This document shows, piece after piece, positions 1 to 6,405 of a DNA stretch of 9,143 bases (the stretch's first letter is position 1; every line of letters begins with the position of its first letter). Origin of the DNA: Desulfobacula sp. (GTDB lineage Bacteria > Desulfobacterota > Desulfobacteria > Desulfobacterales > Desulfobacteraceae); assembly GCA_029940245.1 (NCBI GenBank), contig JAOZRF010000089.1, positions 1 to 9,143 on the forward strand. The letters are read 5' to 3'. The translations under genes and the position numbers were made by a program. The notes beneath the pieces were generated by a model, which did no database searches, was not told the origin of the DNA, and worked only from the letters and a program-made list of their open reading frames with translations.

Positions 1-1286
1 CCCAGATCTTTAGCAGCAGCACTGCGATTAAAATTATTGCGTGCCAGGGCATCTGTAATGAGTTGGATCTGTGCTGATTTAACCGGGTCTTTATTTGTTT
101 CTCCATTGATATTAAAAGGCTGTGATAAAAATCCGGGCAAATGATTCAGTTTTATGTAACCCTTGGAACAGAGGACAAATGCATGTTCAATGATATTTTC
201 AAGCTCCCGGATATTGCCTGGAAAATCATGGGACATAAATGTCTGAAGTACTTTTTTATCTATTCCCTGGATAAATTTTCCCTGTCGTATATTCATCTTT
301 TCGATGAACAGATTCACAAGAAGGGGGATATCTTCCATTCGATGTCTCAGCGGCGGCAGGAAAAGCCGGATAACATTGATCCGGTAATAGAGATCCTGGC
401 GGAATTGCTTTTGAGAGACAAGGCTTACAAGATCTTTGTTGGTTGCTGCGATAATTCGGATATTGGTTTTTTCCTGGCGTAAAGCGCCAAGGGGGGTGAA
501 CTCATGATCCTGAAGAACTCTGAGAATGCTGACCTGAAAAGCCGGGCTTGTATCTCCGATTTCATCAAGAAAGATGGTGCCGCCATCGGCAAGAGCAAAT
601 TGGCCTGGTTTGTCTTTCATGGCATTGGTAAAAGCCCCTTTTTTGTATCCAAACAATTCAGATTCCAGAAGCGTGTCAGGAAGGGCACCGCAGTTTATGG
701 CAATAAACGGTTTGTCTTTTCTGTGACTCATATTATGGATGGCCCGGGCAAGTAATTCCTTTCCAGTTCCTGTTTCTCCTTCTATCATAACCGAAGAATC
801 GCTGTCTGATACCTGGGGCAGAATATTAAAGATCCTCTTCATGGTATCGCTGTTGCTGATAAGATCTTCCATTTTAAATTTTGTTGAAAGTTCTTTTCTG
901 AGTTGTTCAACAAGAGAGTGATCCCTGAAGGTTTCAATTCCACCGATAACGTCTCCTGCTTTATCAATCAAAAGGGAAGTGGATGCTGTGATGGGGATTT
1001 TACGTTTTTCCCGGTTAATAATATATCCGGATGAGCTGATAAAGGGTCGGCCTTCTTCCATGGTTTTTTTAAGGGCACAGTCTTTTTCACACATATTGGA
1101 ACGAAAGACTTCCCAGCAATGCCGGCCAATGGCATCTTTACGCAGGATGCCGGTTATTTCTTCTGCTGCCCGGTTAAAGGAGGTGATTTTCCAATTATAA
1201 TCTATTGTAAAAACACCATCAGATATGCTTTCAAGAATAATCCTGGTGGTATCTTCAGTAAGCGGCCCGGTTTTTTTATCTGTCAT
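1..1286 (-). CDS. PAS-domain sigma-54-dependent transcriptional activator (C-terminus cut by window edge)
   Basis: Bacterial enhancer-binding protein that would use ATP hydrolysis to open sigma-54 promoters. Starting at the ATG at 1286, 428 full codons are visible. Residues about 10-122 form a PAS sensor domain with three cysteines in a C57-x8-C66-x3-C70 pattern. Next comes the AAA+ domain, with Walker A GETGTGKE at 170-177, the sigma-54 contact loop reading GAFTNA at 217-222 instead of the usual GAFTGA, and Walker B GGTIFLDEIGD at 235-245. An FRQDLYYRINV arginine-finger segment follows. The last visible residues, ALARNNFNRSAAAKDLG, are the start of a Fis-type helix-turn-helix, so only about 20-25 residues should be missing. 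There is no receiver domain, so sensing is probably through the PAS domain. The ATG is the first one after an in-frame stop upstream; its ribosome binding site is weak. Position directly downstream of the oxidoreductase genes suggests it controls them, which is inference. Confidence 0.95.
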   Translation of the reverse strand, partial: MTDKKTGPLTEDTTRIILESISDGVFTIDYNWKITSFNRAAEEITGILRKDAIGRHCWEVFRSNMCEKDCALKKTMEEGRPFISSSGYIINREKRKIPITASTSLLIDKAGDVIGGIETFRDHSLVEQLRKELSTKFKMEDLISNSDTMKRIFNILPQVSDSDSSVMIEGETGTGKELLARAIHNMSHRKDKPFIAINCGALPDTLLESELFGYKKGAFTNAMKDKPGQFALADGGTIFLDEIGDTSPAFQVSILRVLQDHEFTPLGALRQEKTNIRIIAATNKDLVSLVSQKQFRQDLYYRINVIRLFLPPLRHRMEDIPLLVNLFIEKMNIRQGKFIQGIDKKVLQTFMSHDFPGNIRELENIIEHAFVLCSKGYIKLNHLPGFLSQPFNINGETNKDPVKSAQIQLITDALARNNFNRSAAAKDL

Positions 1287-1333
1287 TTTTTTAAAGTCCA
1301 GTATTTTTTATCTTATCTGGTTGTACTTTAAAC

Positions 1334-1359
1334 CAATGGTTGCATTATTGCAACCATTG
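1334..1359. promoter_or_regulatory. Perfect 11-bp inverted repeat upstream of the regulator gene (candidate operator or activator site)
   Basis: The arms CAATGGTTGCA and TGCAACCATTG are perfect reverse complements separated by four bases. The dyad lies 48 bp before the regulator start. Neither strand has a T-run after it, so a rho-independent terminator is unlikely. The minus strand across it also reads TGG-N10-GCA (GG at 1355-1354, GC at 1343-1342), which keeps the invariant GG and GC of a -24/-12 sigma-54 promoter but lacks the usual CAC. The site could be the binding site of the adjacent activator, used for autoregulation, or a degenerate sigma-54 promoter. The function is inferred. Confidence 0.55.
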
Positions 1360-1375
1360 CAGTTCCAGATATCAC

Positions 1376-1525
1376 TTATCCTTTGGTCCATGGATGATCC
1401 GGATCTCCTTCCACCTTGATTACTTTATTGTCCTTTACATGAACCAGTATGCCTCATCCGCCATGACACCCCGGTCCGGGTGACCAGGTGGTGGTTTTGA
1501 TTATTTTTACCCCATCATTTTTCAT
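1376..1525 (-). pseudogene. 49-codon N-terminal fragment of a molybdopterin oxidoreductase paralogue with in-frame TGA at a cluster cysteine
   Basis: Read from the ATG at 1525, this frame gives TTTWSPGPGCHGG, then TGA at 1454-1456 (codon 24), then GILVHVKDNKVIKVEGDP and DHPWTKG, and ends in TAA at 1376. Over 36 codons (1388-1495) it matches 27 residues of the N-terminus of the 813-residue oxidoreductase at 4203-4310. The TGA falls exactly on that protein's Cys22. Nearly half of the shared residues use a different synonymous codon, and most replacements are conservative (V/I, L/V), so the copy is old and was long held under protein-level selection. A good Shine-Dalgarno sequence precedes it. 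It ends just before the RLC segment that would carry the fourth Fe-S cysteine, and no continuation is visible in any frame. The simplest reading is the remnant of a paralogue; a short selenocysteine-containing peptide is the alternative. Only a weak stem (GUUC/GGAC) can be drawn 10-24 nt after the TGA, so no selenocysteine insertion element is shown. Confidence 0.7.
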
Positions 1526-1550
1526 GCCGTTCTCCTTTTTTTAGTCTCCT
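1526..1550 (-). promoter_or_regulatory. Double Shine-Dalgarno sequence before the TGA-containing mini-frame
   Basis: Two purine-rich ribosome-binding motifs lie in the 39-bp gap after the Fe-S subunit gene: AGGAG at 1546-1550 and AAGGAGA at 1531-1537. The second ends five bases before the ATG at 1525, an ideal spacing. This signal is stronger than that of several intact genes in the window, which suggests that the short frame is, or recently was, translated. Confidence 0.65.
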
Positions 1551-1564
1551 TGCAGGATTTAAAC

Positions 1565-1906
1565 TTATCTGGGTGACCATAGAACCATCCTTGGTTTTTT
1601 TTCAAGTTCGCAGGATAGATCTCTTAAATTTCCGTAGGTCAGGCAATTTGCCATGCAATGTTTGACACAGGCAGGATCCAGACCTTTTCGGGTCCGTTTG
1701 GCGCACAGCACACAAAGCTCCGTGGGGAATGGCAAAAAGGTGAGATATGCTTTGTCCTTTGGCAGATCCTGTACGATTTCCATTACTTTTATACCGCTTA
1801 ACGGCGCTTGCCAGCCATGTTCCTGGCAGCAGGCAACTGTGCATGAAAAACATCCGGTACAATATTCATAATCAATCAAAAGGCCGTTTTTACTAGATTT
1901 TGTCAT
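1565..1906 (-). CDS. Small ferredoxin-like electron-transfer subunit with two [4Fe-4S] motifs
   Basis: A 113-residue Fe-S protein resembling the beta subunits of DMSO reductase-type enzymes, but much shorter than DmsB-like proteins, which usually carry four clusters. The first cysteine group is C16-x2-C19-x2-C22-x3-C26; the second is C65-x2-C68 with C80-x3-C84. Together they supply the ligands for two cubane clusters. Further cysteines at 27, 88 and 99 have no obvious role. No signal peptide or membrane segment is visible, so it should act in the cytoplasm, passing electrons to or from the large subunit. The ATG at 1906 is preferred over an in-frame GTG at 1912, because the GGGGG ribosome binding run (1912-1916) lies five bases before the ATG but would overlap the GTG. 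The gene overlaps the end of the large-subunit gene by 14 bases, indicating translational coupling. The electron partner is unknown. Confidence 0.9.
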   Translation of the reverse strand: MTKSSKNGLLIDYEYCTGCFSCTVACCQEHGWQAPLSGIKVMEIVQDLPKDKAYLTFLPFPTELCVLCAKRTRKGLDPACVKHCMANCLTYGNLRDLSCELEKKPRMVLWSPR

Positions 1907-4334
1907 GTCCACCCCCTTTTTTTTCTTTTCTTATTCTGCATAGAAGATGCTTGATAGGAGCTCCCAGCCCGTCCTTTCCCTGTTCATTCATGGGAATCAG
2001 CATATTGATATTGGATTCAAAGGTGTGAAACAAGGGGTCATCCTTTTTTTCCGGGAACCACCACCCATGGGCAGCCATAACCATCCAGCGCGGAATAATT
2101 TTGGTTACTTTGGCCTTGAATCGGGCTTTTCCCATCCAGTTCTCGACAACAACCCATTCACCGTTTGAAATATTATTTTTGCTTGCCGTGTCAGGATGGA
2201 TTTCCACCACAGGGTCAGGATCAAGGGTTCTGAGCCAGGGGATATTGCGGTGTTCTGCGTGAAAAAAGGCAGGTGACCGCCTGCCGGTACTGAGAATCAG
2301 GGGATAATCTTTAAACAGGTCCGGTCTTGAAACCGGGGTAAAGGGCGGTTCCTTAAAATAGGGCAAAGGCTTTAGATCCCATTTTTCTCTTAAGGTGGAA
2401 TAAAGCTCAAATTTTCCTGATGGTGTGGCAAAGCCGGGCTTGCCGTCGGATCTGAGTAATCCTTTTTCATGGCGGAAATAGGGTCGTGACGCATGGTTTT
2501 CCGGTGGCAGGGCCCACCCTTTTTTGGCAAGTTCATCAAAGCTCATTCCAGACGGTTTAAGTATTTCATCAAAAAGATCATGAATGGTTTCCCATTTAAA
2601 ATCCGGATCAAAGCGTTTTGACAGTTCAAAGTTAATCTCCACATCAGGTCTGCATCCTTTCACTGTTACTGCCTTGTTAATGGTCTGCAGCGGTACCCAC
2701 CAGGATCGCACCCCATCTTTTTCAAGAAAGGTTGCCGCGGGCAGGATAATATCGGCATACCGCAAAGAAGGGGTCATGAATAAATCAACCCCGACAATGA
2801 AATCCAGTTTTTCCAGAGCCTTTTGCCAGAGTTTGGGATCCAGCCCGATGCCGGATAAAGGGTTACAGGTCTGCATCCACAATCCCTTGACAGGATATGG
2901 TTTTTCACTGAAAATTTGTTCAATGACCTTGTCCGTCTGGCACCGCCATATAAATTGATTGAACGGGCCATATTCATCTTTGCCGATTCGCGGTTTGTCC
3001 TGGGCCGGATCCTTTAATTTGATGACCCCTTCGGCACCGGGAAGAGCATAGGCAACGGCATTAAATGCCGACCGGGTAAAGACGTTTCCCCCCGGAACAT
3101 CAAGGTTGCCGGTCAGAGCCCATAAAGCTGCAATTGCATGGCATAAGGGGGTGATTTCCGGGGTCATGTCAATGGGAACCCCCCAGTGGATGGCAGCCGG
3201 TTTGGCCCCTGCATAAAATTTGGCTGCCTTTTCAATATCCCCTGCCGCAACAAAAGTGATTTCTTCGACTTTTTGGGGCGTATAAGGCTCACAGCTTTCC
3301 TTGAATTTATCCCACGCGGTTACACAGGAAATGGATTTTCCATTTAACAGATTTATTTTAAAATTTCCTGTCAATGCGGGCGTTGTGTTGGCAATGGAAT
3401 ATTCCTGCCCAAGGGTGTTCCAGATAACAAATGTGTTTTTTTGTATATCAAAAACAACAAAATTATCCGTTGATCCGCGTTTTACAACATCTGATTCCCT
3501 TAATAATTTTCCCGTATCGTTTCTGACAAGTCTTGGGGCATCTGTAAAGGTTTCAAGAAAATTTTTATCATACAGCTTTTCTTTAATGATGACATGTAAA
3601 AATCCAAGGGCAAGGGCTGCATCTGTTCCCGGCCTGATTTGAAGCCAGTATTTTGACCGGGAGGCAAAAAAGGAGAGTCTTGGGTCAATGGTGATGATTT
3701 TGGTTCCTTTTTTCATCAGATCAATGATCCAGTGGCCAAACAAATTGTCAGGACAGGTGGCGGAAATATTATATCCCCAGATGATCATGCATTCAGGCAC
3801 CTTGTATTCAGGGTGATCGTACCGTCCCGGCAGCCACTGGGCCGCATCAAATACGCAATAATCTCCCTGTACAGTATCAAGGGCGGCAATTCTCGGGCTG
3901 TAGCAGGCATTCCCGCTCAGGGCAAACATGACATTGGGGCTGCCGAAAGCGTATGCCAGCATGCAGATCCAGGGACCGATGTCCCGGCCCGTTCCCATTG
4001 AAAAAATCATGCTTTCAGGGCCAAAATCATCCCGGATGGATTTCATCCGTTTTTCTATGATATCAAAGGCCTCGTCCCATGAAATTTCTTCAAATTGATC
4101 CTCCCCGCGTTTTCCCACCCGTTTGAGGGGAGACTTTAACCGGTCATGGTGATCGATATACTGGGTCATGGCAAGGGCCCTTGCGCAAAGACGACCCTGG
4201 TTCCAGGGGTGAGCCGGGTCCCCTTCGATCTTTACCAGTTTATTGTCTTTAATATGGGCAAGCACGCCGCAGCCGCCGTGGCATCCCGGGCCTGCCGACC
4301 AGGTGGTTGTTCGAACAATCGTTGTTTTTCCCAT
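1893..4334 (-). CDS. Molybdopterin (Mo/W-bisMGD) oxidoreductase, catalytic subunit, DMSO reductase superfamily
   Basis: An 813-residue cytoplasmic-looking catalytic subunit with no twin-arginine signal. It begins with an Fe-S segment (about 9-50) containing C18-x3-C22 and C50; the position expected for the first cluster cysteine holds Gly15. SGNACYSPR at 140-148 places Cys144 as the likely protein ligand of the metal. Family signatures follow: LQIRPGTDAALALG at 231-244, LTGNLDVPGG at 408-417, MQTCNPL at 487-493, RYADIILPAATFLEKDG at 525-541 and TPSGKFELYS at 637-646. The molybdopterin-dinucleotide-binding domain spans about 678-800. The ATG at 4334 has an AGGA eight bases upstream. The overlapping Fe-S gene is its electron-transfer partner. 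The Cys ligand and soluble pairing argue against the Ser-ligated periplasmic DMSO/TMAO reductases. Substrate and the choice of Mo or W cannot be decided from the sequence. No convincing promoter was found in the 172 bp upstream, including no -24/-12 element. Confidence 0.93.
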   Translation of the reverse strand: MGKTTIVRTTTWSAGPGCHGGCGVLAHIKDNKLVKIEGDPAHPWNQGRLCARALAMTQYIDHHDRLKSPLKRVGKRGEDQFEEISWDEAFDIIEKRMKSIRDDFGPESMIFSMGTGRDIGPWICMLAYAFGSPNVMFALSGNACYSPRIAALDTVQGDYCVFDAAQWLPGRYDHPEYKVPECMIIWGYNISATCPDNLFGHWIIDLMKKGTKIITIDPRLSFFASRSKYWLQIRPGTDAALALGFLHVIIKEKLYDKNFLETFTDAPRLVRNDTGKLLRESDVVKRGSTDNFVVFDIQKNTFVIWNTLGQEYSIANTTPALTGNFKINLLNGKSISCVTAWDKFKESCEPYTPQKVEEITFVAAGDIEKAAKFYAGAKPAAIHWGVPIDMTPEITPLCHAIAALWALTGNLDVPGGNVFTRSAFNAVAYALPGAEGVIKLKDPAQDKPRIGKDEYGPFNQFIWRCQTDKVIEQIFSEKPYPVKGLWMQTCNPLSGIGLDPKLWQKALEKLDFIVGVDLFMTPSLRYADIILPAATFLEKDGVRSWWVPLQTINKAVTVKGCRPDVEINFELSKRFDPDFKWETIHDLFDEILKPSGMSFDELAKKGWALPPENHASRPYFRHEKGLLRSDGKPGFATPSGKFELYSTLREKWDLKPLPYFKEPPFTPVSRPDLFKDYPLILSTGRRSPAFFHAEHRNIPWLRTLDPDPVVEIHPDTASKNNISNGEWVVVENWMGKARFKAKVTKIIPRWMVMAAHGWWFPEKKDDPLFHTFESNINMLIPMNEQGKDGLGAPIKHLLCRIRKEKKGGGHDKI

Positions 4335-4446
4335 GGGTATATTCCTGATGGTTAATTTGAATCATGGTAATTGCGCACCAGCCTGATTGAAAATAATCAT
4401 TTGCTGTTTTTTTTATTTGGGTTGTATATGGATTTTTTTTAATCAT

Positions 4447-4494
4447 GGAGAAAGCCCCGGCTAATTGTTATGGGCAGGTAAAATTGGCCGAGGC
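4447..4494 (-). terminator. Stem-loop terminator after the malic enzyme gene
   Basis: Starting 13 bases after the malic enzyme stop codon, the minus strand holds a 13-bp stem (4482-4494 with 4454-4466). It has eight GC-rich pairs including one G-U, one C-A mismatch and four A-T pairs, around a 15-base loop. The tail is only TTTCT, so it is not a textbook U-tract. The position between two co-directional units supports termination. On the plus strand the same stem is followed by a T-rich stretch, but no plus-strand gene needs it. Confidence 0.6.
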
Positions 4495-4506
4495 ATTTAA
4501 TTTTTG

Positions 4507-6240
4507 TTAAACTATATCAAGGTATTGCGGGTCCCAGCACATTTTATCCACAAGGGTATTCAGCCGTTCAGGATCATTATTGTGTTTAAATTTTGAGAAG
4601 GCACAATCCTTTTGCGTGACATTGGCCTTTATGGCTTCAGCACCGACTCGTTTGGCAACTTCCAGAGAGACTTTTCTGAACTGATCCAGGGGTGGAAAAA
4701 GAATACCATCCTTAAGATCATCTTTGCTGATAAATTCTGCAACGGCATGGGATGCCGCAGAAAAAAAGATCGGCAAAACTTCTGTGGCACCAGATGCCAC
4801 AACTCCTAATCCGATACCCGGAAAGACAAAGGAATTGTTCATCTGTCCGATTCGATAGTCTTTGCCATTGTGATGGACGGGATCAAAAGGAGAGCCTGTT
4901 GCCACAAGCGCTTTGCCATTTGACCATTCATAGACATCTTTTGGAAGTGCTTCTGCCTTTGTGGTGGGATTGCTCAAAGGCAGGATAACTGGTCTGTCAG
5001 AGTTTTTACAGGCCGCTTGAACAATTTCTTTTGTAAATTGTCCAGGTTGCCCTGATGTGCCGATTAATATAGTGACTTTTTCATTTTTAACCGCGTTCAA
5101 AAGGGTATTGTCTTTTGAAGTTTTCAACCAGGTAAGTGTTTTCGGGTCTTTGGCAAATTTTACTTTATAGGGTTCAAGTTCTCTGTCAGTGGTGACAATT
5201 CCCCTTGAATCCATGGTAAAAATTCTGGCAATGGCATCTTTTTTATTCAGTCCCTGTTCCACAAGTTCTGTCTGGATCTGGTCGGCAATCCCAACGCCAC
5301 CCGCACCGGCACCATTCACCAGATAGACCTGGTCTGTCATTTTTTCTTTTTTGACCTTCATGGCAGCAAGGATTCCGGCAACTGCCACGGAACCCGTCCC
5401 CTGGACATCATCATTAAAGGAAATCACCTCTTTGATATATTTATCCCGAACGGTAAAAGCCGTTTGTTTTGAAAAATCTTCCCACTGGCACAGAGCATGG
5501 GGAAAAACCTTTTTAAACGCGATTACAAATTTTTCGATAAAGGTATAATATACTTTTCCTGTGAGACGTTTGTGCCGCCATCCCAGATAGTTTGGATCAT
5601 TTAATAATTCTTGATTATCCGTGCCCACATCAAGGCTTATGGGAAGGCAGTGCCAGGGTGCGATCCCAGCTCCCTGGGTGTAGAGCATCAATTTTCCAAG
5701 ACAGATGGGCAGACCGCCGGCACCCTGGTCACCAATCCCTAAAATTCCCTGGTTGTCCGTTACAACGGCTACCCTTATGTCCTTGTCTGTATAGTTTTGC
5801 AGGATATATTCTGCATAGTCAATGTTATCCGGGAAAAAATGGATTCCGCTGGGTCTGCGGAACATGGCTGAGTATTGCTGACAGGCAAGACCCACGGTGG
5901 GGGTATAGATAATGGGCAGAAATTTTGTGACATCGCTGGCAATAACAGCATGGGCCAGGACAACATTCCTGTCATAAAGACTTCGGATATAAATAAATTT
6001 TTCAATGGCGCTTTCTTTTTTGTCAATGATATTAAGACTTGATTGAACCTGCTCCTCAAGGGTTTTTACCCTTGGCGGCAGAAAGCCGGAAAGCTTGAAC
6101 TTGATTTTTTCTTCAATTGTAAAGGCAGTGCCTTTGCTGATATTATTGAAACGAAGTATATCAAAACCCCGCAAATTAATTTGTACCCCTATGGTTTCGC
6201 CAAATTCACCATATTTCAACTCATAATGATTAATTTCCAT
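4507..6240 (-). CDS. maeA: Malic enzyme (malate dehydrogenase, oxaloacetate-decarboxylating), large type
   Basis: Oxidatively decarboxylates L-malate to pyruvate and CO2 with reduction of NAD(P), or runs in reverse as an anaplerotic step; cytoplasmic. The 577 residues match the full length of the large malic enzyme family. Key elements are KGTAFT in the N-terminal domain (36-41), YTPTVG with catalytic Tyr112 (112-117), a malate/NAD-binding stretch ending GIGDQGAGG (168-176), catalytic Lys183 in GKLMLY, metal ligands Glu254 and Asp255 in WEDF plus the aspartates of FNDDVQGTG (275-283), and the Rossmann motif GAGAGGVG (310-317). LPLSNPTTKAEA and NNSFVFPGIGLGV lie further on. The second Rossmann strand ends MDSRG, an Asp followed by Ser, so NAD versus NADP preference stays open and the maeA symbol reflects overall similarity only. 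The ATG at 6240 has AAGGA and GGAT motifs upstream. The gene follows aconitase by 165 bp and is closed by a stem-loop. Confidence 0.96.
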   Translation of the reverse strand: MEINHYELKYGEFGETIGVQINLRGFDILRFNNISKGTAFTIEEKIKFKLSGFLPPRVKTLEEQVQSSLNIIDKKESAIEKFIYIRSLYDRNVVLAHAVIASDVTKFLPIIYTPTVGLACQQYSAMFRRPSGIHFFPDNIDYAEYILQNYTDKDIRVAVVTDNQGILGIGDQGAGGLPICLGKLMLYTQGAGIAPWHCLPISLDVGTDNQELLNDPNYLGWRHKRLTGKVYYTFIEKFVIAFKKVFPHALCQWEDFSKQTAFTVRDKYIKEVISFNDDVQGTGSVAVAGILAAMKVKKEKMTDQVYLVNGAGAGGVGIADQIQTELVEQGLNKKDAIARIFTMDSRGIVTTDRELEPYKVKFAKDPKTLTWLKTSKDNTLLNAVKNEKVTILIGTSGQPGQFTKEIVQAACKNSDRPVILPLSNPTTKAEALPKDVYEWSNGKALVATGSPFDPVHHNGKDYRIGQMNNSFVFPGIGLGVVASGATEVLPIFFSAASHAVAEFISKDDLKDGILFPPLDQFRKVSLEVAKRVGAEAIKANVTQKDCAFSKFKHNNDPERLNTLVDKMCWDPQYLDIV

Positions 6241-6301
6241 GATCCAAAAATTCCTTAAATTATAATTTTAATAAAATATTTTTTAAAAAAACAGCAGAGT
6301 C

Positions 6302-6331
6302 TATATACCATAAACTTATATTAAAGGTAAA
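6302..6331 (-). promoter_or_regulatory. Candidate sigma-70-type promoter for the malic enzyme gene
   Basis: On the minus strand a TTTACC box (6326-6331) and a TATATA box (6302-6307) are separated by 18 bp, with TG one base before the -10 box as in extended -10 promoters. Transcription would start about 55 nt before the malic enzyme ATG. The region is very A+T-rich, so chance matches are likely. Confidence 0.35.
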
Positions 6332-6367
6332 AAAAATAAAAAATTATGACCCAACGCAGTAATCGGG
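6330..6367 (-). terminator. Possible weak terminator after aconitase
   Basis: On the minus strand CCCGA (6363-6367) can pair with TTGGG (6350-6354) around an eight-base loop, followed by a long T-rich run (6330-6345). The stem is only five pairs with one G-U, so it may act as an attenuating or partial terminator between aconitase and malic enzyme. Confidence 0.3.
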
Positions 6368-6405
6368 AAAATTGGCTGTTTCTATTGTCCGACCGAAAAC
6401 CCCAT

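Noticed and set aside
1334..1359. Dyad as rho-independent terminator
   Set aside because: No T-run follows the stem on either strand.
141..1419. Several plus-strand open frames opposite the regulator
   Set aside because: They lie antisense to a protein with clear PAS, AAA+ and HTH motifs and resemble no family.
1427..1454. Selenocysteine insertion hairpin after the TGA
   Set aside because: Only a four-pair GUUC/GGAC stem can be drawn and its loop lacks the expected early G, so it is not called as a feature.
1602..1862. 86-codon minus-strand frame inside the Fe-S subunit gene
   Set aside because: It is a shifted frame of a gene with eight well-placed cluster cysteines; no motif of its own.
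2584..2958. 124-codon plus-strand frame within the oxidoreductase
   Set aside because: Antisense shadow of conserved family motifs; no ribosome binding site or recognisable domain.
4335..4453. Sigma-54 promoter upstream of the oxidoreductase
   Set aside because: No GG-N10-GC spacing is found on the minus strand in this gap, so control by the adjacent activator is not shown here.
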